Part shown: positions 13,448 through 24,900 of the stretch, in pieces
Position numbering within the stretch: the stretch's first letter is position 1
How the letters are laid out: every line of letters starts with the position of its first letter
Source: Branchiostoma floridae
Taxonomy: Eukaryota > Chordata > Leptocardii > Amphioxiformes > Branchiostomatidae
NCBI RefSeq assembly: GCF_000003815.2
Contig: NC_049993.1
Location: forward strand, 11,597,703-11,661,702
Reading direction: 5' to 3'
Length of the DNA stretch: 64,000 bases
Made by a program: the position numbers and the translations under genes
Notes under the pieces: model-generated
Told to the model about the DNA's origin: nothing
Database searches by the model: none
The model's input: only the letters and a program-made list of their open reading frames with translations

Positions 13448-16400
13448 CGTCACGGGAACGTTAGAACTCTTGTGAGTTTCTCATTTACATATTTTTCCAA
13501 TTTCTCGCCAACCGAGGGAAGCTGCACGGCCGCTATGTCGGGCTCTAGTTGGACCTGACACAGAACGGTCTAACCTAAGGGAGGCCATGCCCTCCCCAAT
13601 TACAAACACAAAATGTCGTTCACGGCTCAGCGGCTTTCAGTTGAACGTAAATTACCTGTGATTAGAAAGATCTCCAACAGTCGGCAATATCGTATATTTT
13701 AGATATTTGTTGAGTCACATGTTTGGTGTCCCCTCTACAGACGACAGTTTCACTTTACAGCTTAAAACTGTTTTTAGAAGAACTGACCTGCATTTTATCA
13801 TCATTGTACTACATCAGAAAAGATGACTATGAGGCTCTTAACATACAGGGCCCTACAATCACCTTGTGTGTTCAACTAGCCGTCAGTAGATTTCAGACAG
13901 AAAACAATAGAACGGCCAGTACATAATTCTGACAAAAAGATAATTATGTAAGAGAAAACAATGACTGCTGCTTTCAATGATACTGCCAAACTAGCATTCG
14001 GAATTATTGTACAATCGGAGACTAACACATGTTTAACTGAAGTGTATAGCCTACAGTCGATATACCGACGACGCTGTTTAGTTTACATCCTATTCCGCGT
14101 GTGTAGAAACAGGCTTGGAAACTCGACATTGAAGGGAAATGCGTCAGGAAAAAAAGTCGATAAGAGTTGAAAAACTTGGTCTGGATCGTTTTCCCTTCAA
14201 ATCACTGGGTCCTAGAGACGGTATCGGGGAACGGTGGTTCTCGTTTGGTGTAGGTCACAGCGTGTCAGGTTTCCGACCGACGCTACCCTCTTGTAGGGCA
14301 TTAGATAATAGACACGGAGTGGCAAACTCTTGAGTTGACGCCGGAGTCATATTTGAAGCTGTCACAGACAGTTGAGAGGCAGGGCAAGGGCACTTCTGGT
14401 CTCAATATGGATTAAGGGCCGTTGATTGCTCCTAGCAGTGTGGGATATGTCAACAATCTAATCAGCGTTGTCGCACAGGGCTAGACAAGAGTTCGTTACT
14501 CGTACAGCTGATTCGTACCCACCCTCCACAGTAGCACGCGTATCAGTGTGAGAAATCGGGCTGAACGCTTATCAACAAGAGAAGCCACACGCCTTATTTG
14601 GACATGGTTACCAGTGTCTTGATTAGCGTTGTTTAAGACTGAACAAACGAGCAGTCACAAAGAAAAGGAAACAAGTTTGTCGTTCGAGTCACAGGCAAAC
14701 AAAGAACTAGCAGCTTGTGGAAGTATTGGCGGGTTGAACAGACGCGAAAGTTGTATCAACAGGAGAGAACACGTTAGTGCAGGACGCTGAAGTGTTGTTT
14801 TGGGAAAGTCGACCACATCTGTTAGAAGGGCAGACAGGTAGGGGGCTGTGAGTGACAAGGGGGAGGGGAGGGTCGCGCGCCCGACACGTGTCCGGCCACT
14901 CACACCCGCTGGTAGCTGTAAACCGAGCCAGGGCGGCCAGACGGACGGCTCGCCGGCCCACGCGTCCTGTGGGGCGCCCTGGCCGAAGTTCGTGGCTTCC
15001 CTTAGCAACCGTCTCATCCCTCCTGCTGACGTTTGTTCGCTTTCTCAGAAGTTTGTCGTTCAAACACCAGCCACGCTGTACGAAACCAGAGCTCAAAAGA
15101 TGGGCCTTACCCCACAGCCTGTAACGAAAGAGCAGGGGGGTCTTAAGAGGTTCAAAGGACCGTAAAAAGGTCAATCATGTGGCGACAAAGTAAACTTTCT
15201 CAAGTCTTGTCGGCGTGGCGTGTGGCAGACGTGTGTGCGGGTAGGCCGGGTCAGGTTACTCTACAGACTTCTCCACAAACGTGTTTATCGGCAGGAATGA
15301 CCCTGCTGCCCCTGTGTTTGTAAATCCTACCCCACTCCGACTCCGCCAACCTTTTTGTCTGAATTAAGAACAGAAAAACAGAAGTCAGGAGGGCGGGGTT
15401 AGTGCACTACTATAGTCCGTCTGGAGTTGTGAGGTGGGCCCCCTAGATCGAGACCCTACCCTAGCCACCACTAGGCCTTCCTACTGGGGGTACGGGGATC
15501 GTAGAAGTCGGCAAAAAATCAGAAAATTGGCCAGGGGGTCAGTCTACGCTTATGTTCATGTATCCCCTCCGACCGACCAACTCCTCTGGTAGCAAAACTC
15601 CCCTGGCAAATCCCCCCCCCCCCCTATACTAGCCAGCGTAGTCGGTCAGGTAGAGACTAACTCTACCCATTAACTGTTACCCTTTCATGAAATGAAGGTC
15701 TGTTTTCAAACAGCTTTCGCGATTGGCCCCCGATAACGACCGTTGTTTACCCGCGCTCCAGTGACGTCGACCTTCCCAGCCTGTTTCTCGTGTTACACGC
15801 GGAAAGTACCAGTTTCCGCCGCACAGGTCAAGTTCACCGGCACAGGGTGTCGCAAACGGCCAGTATCAGCAACGTCAACTTCAAGGACACTTGTAGTGTT
15901 CTAAACATCCTTTATACTTGACAGTTAACGGCCAAATTTTGAAAAAGTGGTTCGGCTGTGGCATCAGTCAAAGTCAGATCCTTAGTGAATAGATTTCTTG
16001 TATAATATTTCACCTCTGCTGGCAGATCGTAGGCTATATTATAGAATCATATGTTTAGAATATGACAGTTTACAGTAAAAGTCACAATTTCTTGACAAAT
16101 GTAGCCGAGATACTGTAAACAAAGGTCTTCTCAATTGATGCAAAGACGTATTTTACAAAGAAATCTCAATCCTACCGACAGTTCACTGAATTTGAGATGG
16201 TAAGTAAGAGGGTGCTAGTAGCATGGGCACGGATATCGTATGGTACACCAACCGGAACAATATTTTCCCAACCGCCCACAAAGCACCGCGTATTAAGTTA
16301 TCATCCGGCATTGAAAGGTTTCGGACCTCGAAAAATCGAATTAGGCACGCTCTAATAAAAGGACTGACACCATGAGTTATGGGGCAGCCGTCTCGGTTTG

Positions 16401-18183
16401 AGGTAAAATGGCTGGTCTATGAGCCTTAATTGAAAGTTGATGGACTACAAAGTGCGAACTGGGACGCCGTATTTGTTTACCTAGTCTCTTAACAATTACC
16501 AACGTGTTCTACCGGGGCATTTATATTCGTTACGGTCGGCTATACCTACATGGCCGGGGCTTTCAGGATTCTTGGATAGGAAGGCAGACTTGCTTTTTTT
16601 CTTGATCTGTGATTTTTTTTTGGTCACCAGTAGTGAAATAGAAGGATACGATTACAAAATCTAGTCAAGTCTGAAGAAATTATGATATAACAGTGGCAAC
16701 CGGATACATGAGCGACAATTTGGGATACTGTATGGTAGAAGCCTCAAAATTGACGGAACAGAAACTAGATAAGTACGTCCATAAAAACTCCCTGCGTTTC
16801 AAGTGAACCATTGTATTGTTTGACCGAAGACATTATGTACTAGTAATGTCTTTGGTTTGACAAAGGGTTTTTATGTCAGACTAATTAAGCAGAAAATGGA
16901 ATTTATACCGTGTCTAATTCTTTCGTTTTCGCCATGGTAAACCATGAAGACTGGTTGGCAGGTGCTTTCAGTCTCACTGCCATATGGTTCCAAGCACTCC
17001 CCTCCCCAACCCAAAAATACTCACCGTTTAGCCATAGAAAAGCACAAAACCAAAACAACATCTGTTAAGTTTGGAAAAAGCACAACACGACTCAAGTCAA
17101 CCGTGACCAAGAAAAAATCACATCTCAAGTCTGAAAGTGGCACAAGTTCCTTATTGCGACAACACTAGGTCTCCCTTTTTCGTACCACCCTCGTCAATGA
17201 ACTGTCTGTTTATATACCACTGTGTGGTTTGATTGTTATATAGACAAACGGAATAGAATATTACTTGTCTGTAGAAAGTACAAAACCTGAACAACCTTCC
17301 TGATCTACATATGTATACATGTTCTAAGTAAACTCACACTGGAAAATCTCTTGTTTTGTAAGAATACACTTGAAAGACGAATCCATTCTCTCTCGTAGTG
17401 GAGGGGCGAAATTTGCTGTGTTTGGGACGGACCATTATTTGCTGGGGGAGAAAATCATGGTTTGATGGCACAAAATCAACACTCAAATTTATCAGTGCCC
17501 TAGAATCTTAAGGCGGCGTTATCTATAGCTAAATGTTCCTCTCTGGCAATTAAGAGAGCAATCCTCTTCAAAACCAACCCCAACAGATAATGGTTTGGCC
17601 GGTGATAGAAGCTGAACAATGATGAATATGTTAAACTTAAGGATACAGTAATTGTTACATGTATGTTAGTTGTTAATCAAACTACATCCATTCCATTCAT
17701 GGTAATCGCTGCTTTGTTCATAAATCATTGAAATTATGGCATTTTGGCAATATGTACAGTTTCTTGTTCTTTGTTGCACTTCTTATATCTTGTTTAAGTT
17801 CATCAGTCGTTTTGATGATGCCTTGATAATATGTATTACACCAAGCATGCTAGACAATTCCTTTATTTATAACTATGCTCTTCAAACTACAACTGTACAT
17901 ACCGTTCTCATTCACTATTACATGTACTTGTAATGTTCTGTACGATAGTTCAATAGAAAATGTACAAATGCGCCATGTTTCGTCATAATTCAAAGACGTA
18001 TATTAATAAATTATTGAATTAGAAAGTCTGAGTCTCTTGTAGTGCATTATTTTTAGTAATCGGATCACTCATGGTCTGAGAAAGTAAGCGGTAAAGTTTA
18101 AATGATAATCATCTGGTGTATTTTGCCATGAGATGTTGATTTCCAGGTTTTCATGAAATAGTATTAGCAGAGGTTACTCTAAG

Positions 18184-18324
18184 TACACCAAAACGAGTTA
18201 CTCAAGCAACTGGATATGATTTTGAATACTGTCTGTCACTTACGAAATTTAGTGGATACTGTCGGAAACGACTGGTCGTTCCCAAAATCATATCCAGTTG
18301 CTTGAGTAACTGATTTTTGGCGTA
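18184..18324. mobile_element. MITE-like element, TIR core AGTTACTCAAGCAACTGGAT (complete copy)
   Basis: The terminal inverted repeats are about 40 bp. The left end starts TACACCAAAAC and runs through AGTTACTCAAGCAACTGGAT; the right end is its reverse complement and ends TTTTTGGCGTA. TA stands at both outer edges, consistent with a TA target-site duplication as in Tc1/mariner-type elements. The short interior has no coding capacity. Related copies lie at 57916-58064 (complete) and at 28158-28192, 54947-54992 and 59190-59290 (partial). Confidence 0.75.
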
Positions 18325-20084
18325 TCTTATTACATGGATGCCAAACCTTCATCACCATTACTTTAGGTAGATTATACGTCATGATTATTCTGGAACCTTC
18401 ATTCCTATACAACGTAATCTAGCTATACATTGTCGTCACAAGGATGATGTAAACGTTTTGATATGTTTGGGAGATTGTTTTACAATGAACAAATCAAGAC
18501 GCAATACATACTAGAGAATTTTCTGCTGCAGTACCAAGTTCACATACCAGGGGGCACAAAATTGACATTGACCTTCGTCCAAATATCATCGTAATCCATC
18601 CAGAAGTTCTTGAATTATACTGACTATAAAAATCCGGAAACACAAACAGACAGACACACCCAACTATATGTCCATTTTTCGTGGGGATAAATATTGAAGC
18701 AGGGTTGGTGGGGAGTGTGGGCGAATAAGAAAGAGAGATGACCGCTTTCATCCTTTATCATGTCCTGTGTCTTTCCTGATTTAAACTATCAGATGGGTAC
18801 ATAAACGTTATCTTCCACACTGTCTTGAGTACGAGTCAGCGCATCTCACAGGTGAGAAATCCTGAGGAACACCCACCTGAGAGGACCTGGGCATGTCTGG
18901 ACAGGTAACACACCTGACACCTAAAATAGCTCACCTTTAGTCGCCAATGTTTGTGATAAGTCACCACCGAGACAGAAAACAACAGGACACAGATTGGAGG
19001 TCAGTAAAAAACAAACAAACAAAACAGCATATCATTTTTCTAACACATATGACAAGAAATCAATGCAAATAGCCCCGATACAAGTCTACCAAGTTACTGA
19101 CGTGATACAGTTTTCAAATACTTCGTCATACTGTTCAGTCTGTTGTGTTGTGTTGGATTTGAAAATATCCCCAAACAAATGGTACGTGTGAAACACTTAC
19201 CTTGACTGACATTTGCCATTAAAGGCGATGTAAATGTGCTTTTCATCCTTGTGCTAATTTGGCTCAATCAAAGCTCGTTTACCCTTTTCCAATTTGTGCG
19301 TTGACGTCATGACCTTTTCGTGATACGTGCTTAGAAGAAAGTGAATACTAGTAATGTCAGTACTAAAAACGAAAAAAACGTCAAGAAAGGGACAGAACAT
19401 GGTGACCATTTTTATGGGAAGATATTCTTTAAAAAATGATAGAATCCAGTAGAATAAATGTCTAGCATCATGTTGATTTGTCTTTCGTGAGTTTCGTCCT
19501 AGTTCAGTATGATGCAAAATTTCTACATAGAGTATGTCAAAAACGTTTTTCATAAAGCAAAAATCAGGAGCTGTCTTCTCATCCTAATATTTACACATAG
19601 CAAGACCAGACTTGTCAGTACCAGACATTATAGACATGATGACGATCACATTCCAAAAGGGGCATTGTCAGCTATTTGTGTCAGCCTTTCTGGCAATGTG
19701 GCAAACCTGGTAGTGCCGCACAAAAGAGCTGATGGACTTGTGTTGGGAAATATGGTCAAAGAGGGCATGTCCAGGCATGCCCTAATGACGCATGTGCCAA
19801 AAGGTTCGGGATGGCAATCACCGTAAAGTTGATTGTTCTCATGGATAACGTGCCACGCCCAGCCACTCCTACCTGTGTAGAAGCGCCCCCATTTGACTGA
19901 AGGACAAACTGCAGAATGACCATACAGGTAAGACACAGTACCATTCATACAGCCTTGGAAGCAGTAATTTCACTGGATGATATTTATAGGCCTGCTATTA
20001 AGTTACCTAGTCGTACAATTATGAAGTCTGTTCAGTAATTGGTATTCAGATACAACTATAAAGTCTCTGTCACTGAATACAGTA

Positions 20085-20745
20085 ATATTTACACACATAC
20101 CCCAGTGCAGTCCTTGGTACTGAATGGCATTCACATACACATTGGCACTGAATTGTATTCATACACAAATGTACAGTCCCTGGTACTGAACTGTATTCAC
20201 AAACACACATTTTACAGCCCATGGTACTGACACACAACTGTAACATTACAGTCTCTGGTACTGAATGGTATTCACACACAATTGTACAGTCCATGGCATT
20301 AAATTTAATTCACACACAGCTGTACAGTGCCCGGCACTGAATGACATTCACACACAACTGCACAATCCCTGGCACTGAACAGCATTCTCACACAACTGTA
20401 TAGCTGGTACTGAATGGTATTCACACACACTACTGTAACACTACAGTCCCTTGTGCTGAATAGTATTCACATGTGCACACACAACAGCAACATTTCAGAC
20501 CCTGGTACTGAATGGTATTCACACACACACAACTGCAACATTTCAGACCCTGGTACTGAATGGTATTCACACACACAACTGTAACATTTCAGTCCCTGGT
20601 ACTGAATGGTATTCACACACACAACTGTAACATTTCAGTCCCTGGTACTGAATGACATTCACACACAACTGTACAGTCCCTGGCAATGCATTCATTCATT
20701 CATGGTATTCACACACAACTGTAACATTACAGTCCCTGGTATAGT
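20085..20745. repeat. Degenerate minisatellite, unit about 45-60 bp
   Basis: About a dozen imperfect tandem units share the order CAGTCCCTGGTACTGAATGG, TATTCACACACA, ACTGTAACATT. Spacing varies because the CA-rich segment and the ACTGTAACATT segment are sometimes lost. The most regular units lie at about 20500-20650. It is non-coding; open frames here are by-products of the repeat. Confidence 0.9.
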
Positions 20746-21501
20746 AATATACTAAAACATCAGTTGACTTGACAAATTTTGTTGATTAACACTAACTAAT
20801 GAAAGACAAGCAATGACAATAACAAAAGGAAAGAAATGCAAGTTGCTATGCTTTTATCTTTTTAAGAGCAATACTTCAGAAACCACTTAAGCTTATGAAA
20901 AACCTTAATCTGTTAAATATATCCATGAACACATACTATACTATACCAACCATACTAACTGGAAGTTTGCACAATAAGAGAATATTATCTCTTGTAATCT
21001 TGTTGAACATGTAATATGAAAAGTATAATTTTGCTATTGCTTTCCTCAATATCCTTATCTTCTGTATGAGGATATAATTTTGCTAGAGTAGCTGATAACT
21101 AATAGCTTTACCTCCCTTATAAATGTGTACATGTAATATAACCACACAACAGACACCTTATAAAGTTGCATTTTCCCACTTTGACTGAAACATAAAGATA
21201 ACTTAAACTAATGACAACTTAAAATCAAAACACATTGTTAGCAATTTCCATTTCTGATTTGAAAGCAGTTTTGCTACATAAGAATATTGTGCAGAAATTT
21301 GATTTATTGACTCCCTGAATCACTGTGTATTGTAGAGCAGTGTTTGCCATTATTGCTTTGTTCAATCTAGCAGTTCATTGCCTCTGATAGTCATAGTAAC
21401 TATTTTGACACTGTGTCTAGTCTATCACCATATCTGGCTTTAATATTGCTGTTAGTTTAGGCATACTCTGTGGTGTTGTGTTGTCATAACAGTTTTGTTC
21501 C

Positions 21502-21620
21502 CCAGGACCCAGAGGTTCTGGTTTGAATCCTCTAACATGCTGCCAATATTGTGCCCTTGAGAAAGGCACATTAACATATCTTTACTCCCTTCACTCAGGT
21601 TCAGGTGTAAAAATGAGTAC
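21502..21620 (+). repeat. Dispersed repeat module (GAGGTTCTGG..GTGCCCTTG..AGGCAC type)
   Basis: The string CCCAGAGGTTCTGG, followed by a GGTTTGAATCC B-box-like stretch and GTGCCCTTGAGAAAGGCAC, recurs at 26990-27066 and, reversed, at 27985-28066. This is a multicopy, possibly tRNA-related retroelement segment. The boundaries are approximate. Confidence 0.55.
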
Positions 21621-21932
21621 CTGATTTTGGTTGAGAAGATAAAGGCAGCGGGAGGAGAAGATTGGACTCCACCTTCCAATACCATGCCCTAGATACAGTA
21701 GATAAACCATCAGAAGGGGAGACAACAATTTGGAAGTCAGTTGACATTGATAGAATTTAGACATATAACAACTCTGGTTCAGAGTTATGTAACAGACCTG
21801 AGCCTTTCTAATTTCCCATATTATATAAATATTGTGAAGTGAAGTGAGAATGCCTTGATGTCTTTGGTCAAGGCAGATAAGACCTTTTAAAGTGAGGTAC
21901 AATGAAGGCAGAGCCTGTTGCTGTTGACTAGG

Positions 21933-24900
21933 TTATCCTTCAGATGGTGGCAGCATGATAGAGCTGGAAACTGTCACCTGAAAAACACAGGAGAAAATGT
22001 TTAAGTGTATTGTAACCTATAGCAAAAACAACTGATTTCAACCTTACCTGCAACCAGCTATTATCCACTATTTGACAATTCATTCATAAGTAATTACATA
22101 AGTATATCAGATAAGTGATTTTTCGAATGATGGACTGAATAAATGTTGTTGGTGTAGCGAAACACTCTCAACAGCATATACGAATATCAATGCAAGCCAC
22201 ACAAGAAGTGCAATGTATAACTATAAAGATATATAGGTGTGCAATAAAAACATTTCCACATACAGGTGTGGGAATGTAGGGCTGTCCACAGATTAGATAG
22301 GCAAACAGGGAAGTATCACAAGCATCACACAGTGCAGTGGTACAATTCTGCAGCTCAAAGCAGTACCTTGCTGTGGCACCATGTACTGAAGTGTTAGTAC
22401 CCGTATCCTGCATGCAGGTTGGAGATATTACTGACGGAGGTTGGATTACTGAACTGGTGACAAAACCCTAGGAAGAGACCATATAAACTGCCAACGTTCT
22501 TACTTACTGTCACCGTAAAATTACTTTGGAATTTGAAGGGATTTTGTTACTTCATTAATTGTACTTGGTCTGATTACTAGAAGTTGATTCATTCAATAGA
22601 ATAGAGAATGTGCACATATGCAGAGCATGTCAAATACAAATCAATATCAAAATCAAATTCAACAATACTATATTGTATATGCAGAGCATGATTTACACTA
22701 AATTATGCTTCAATAACTACCACACACCATTTAAATTTATCAGTTTGTAGATCTTTATTATCAGTGATTAGGTATTAGGCTGAGTTTGTCATGAAGAAAC
22801 ATGACTGTAGATCCAATGACATCATTCATTCATCTTGATGATCAGTCAATGCCATATATGGTGATACAATTTAAATGAACTATTATTGGTACATGACTGT
22901 AAACCCCCCTTTTCCACTACACAGCTATCGATGAATGATCGTCAAACAAGCATAACTGGATCTGTAAGACTTTTGACGTTATAATTGGAATATAATGCAC
23001 AACACAACATATAACAGCATGATCTAAAAGACAACAAAACATAAAAACACTGGTTCTTTATCTATGAAATTTTTTGGATGACATATTGTTAGCTTAGGAG
23101 CTACCCACAATGGATACCCACATTAGATCTTACTGCCTGCAGACAACAAGAGAGTTTCAAACTTTGACAGTTGTAACCTTACCCTGTTCTCCTCCAGCAC
23201 AGCTGACCAGTCCCGCTGGGCAATCTTGGGAATGGCAGACTTAAAGATGCGGACTCCCTTCTCAGCATTGCCCTTAAACACCTTCAGCACAGCCTCAACA
23301 CTCACCTAGAACAGAGCAAACACATGTCACTCAAGCTTTCTGGATATTGAATACCAGGGCTCGAAATTCATTTGGGGAATAGGTGCACCCAACCTAGAAA
23401 ATTGGGTGCACCAAAATATTTTTGGGTGCACGGTGCACCATATCAGATAAAGTAGAATATCAGAATAACCTAATTCCAAACCTACTAAATTAGTACTAGT
23501 AATTTGAACGGAGCTCTTCAGAAATCGGAAGTACTATGACAGTCATTTTATTGTCTTTCTAACACATAGACGTCAAGAATATGGTGTTTACTTAGTATAC
23601 TGACATCTTAACATACATAAGCCTATAAAAATATTTGGGTGCACCCTGTGCGCCCACAGAAAAAAATTGGGTGCACAGCCCCAATTTTGGGTGCACCTGG
23701 GTGCACAAAACCCCAGTATTTCGAGCCCTGAATACGAACAAGGCCATAAGCCTTTTCATGAATACATCCACACAGGCACGCATACCACATCCACACACAC
23801 ACACACACACACACAGACACACACACCAAACAAAGACATGACAAAGACATTGCTAAAATACACATACATGGTGTCCTGGATCATCCCTCCAACAATCATA
23901 ATCTGTTGCCATGGCAACTGCAGCGTAGCACAGTCCCGCCTCCTTGGCCAGGGCGACCTCCGGCACCGTGGTCATGTTGATGACATCACCGCCCCACATG
24001 CGGAACATCTTGCTCTCCGCACGCGATGAAAAGCGAGGCCCCTCGATGGTGACCATGGTGCCGCTTTCATGGTGCCTGATTTCCAACTCCTTGCAAACAT
24101 CAATCAGTATCTGGATGGAGAAAAACAACATGGATAATAAAACATACCAAAAATCCCCGTGGAATATTGTGTGCATTTGGTTGGTCATGAGTTCAATCCT
24201 GGCTGAGTCATACCCAAGACATTAAAAATGGTTCGTACTGTTTTCTCTGCTTAGTACTCAGCATTCAGAAGAGAGTATGGAAGTTGAACACACACCACTA
24301 CCAGTGGACTAGTCCCCTGCTGTAGTGATTAAACAAAGTTGTGTGGCCCAGGAATACTGAAACAGAGAAGGGCGTTGCCCTATGCACCATCTGGTGCGGG
24401 AAGGACTTTAACTAACTAACTTAGTTCAAGTTTACAGAGGACCTACTTTTCTGGTGTGAGGACAGAAAGGTGTGTCCATCGGAAGGTGACACACACCCAG
24501 AGGACTGCCAGGGTTGCCGTCGTAAAATGTTGTGGCACGTTTCGTTGTCCGATCAATGAACTGGTCCAGGATGACCATGTCTCCTGGATGGATGTCTTCT
24601 CTGGGGTAAGATAAAGGGATAAATAAATAAATAAAAACAAAGGGAGTAGATAAATCTGCAATGTAGCTCCACACAACACCTAAGTTTGCATGTGAGGAAT
24701 AACACAATAAACTTCCAAAAAAACAATTCCTGAAACTGATAAAGTGAGAGACAAGTACAACATTAAATTAGATTAGACATCTAAGTGTACAATAAATTAT
24801 ACAAATCATTCATATAGTCAGATGTTTTCTGAAGCGTCTGATTCTGTTAGAGACCTTATTTGGTTGTTTGATTTAATTTGCATAATGCAGCTACTAAGAT

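Larger units (their letters stand above)
13448..21932. other. Intergenic region between the convergent INK4 and MTAP genes; no gene recognised
   Basis: It should contain the 3' UTRs of INK4 (+) and MTAP (-). A TTTATT at 21303-21308 is a candidate AATAAA signal for MTAP on the minus strand. A GC-rich patch around 14.8-15.4 kb has overlapping open frames on both strands that look like no family. A C-run lies near 15611. A TA-flanked inverted-repeat element lies at 18184-18324 and a minisatellite at 20.1-20.7 kb. No exon with both splice sites and a recognisable domain was found. Confidence 0.55.

Noticed and set aside
14655-15174. Open frames of 90-155 codons on both strands
   Set aside because: Mutually overlapping frames in GC-rich sequence with no domain likeness; probably chance.
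19509-19948. 105-codon (+) and 100-codon (-) open frames
   Set aside because: The plus frame has plausible composition but no recognisable motif, and the opposite strand is equally open.
20085-20745. Repeat array resembling CRISPR spacing
   Set aside because: The DNA is eukaryotic, the units are degenerate and tandem without unique spacers, and no cas genes exist.
23123-23182. MTAP reading through to a stop after exon 7
   Set aside because: A GTAAGG donor follows exon 7, and the exon at 21977-21933 restores the family C-terminus in frame; read-through is kept only as a possible retained-intron form.
23905-23918. Perfect palindromic X-box GTTGCCATGGCAAC
   Set aside because: It lies inside MTAP exon 6 and is fully explained by the conserved codons for AVAMAT; it is far from any start site.
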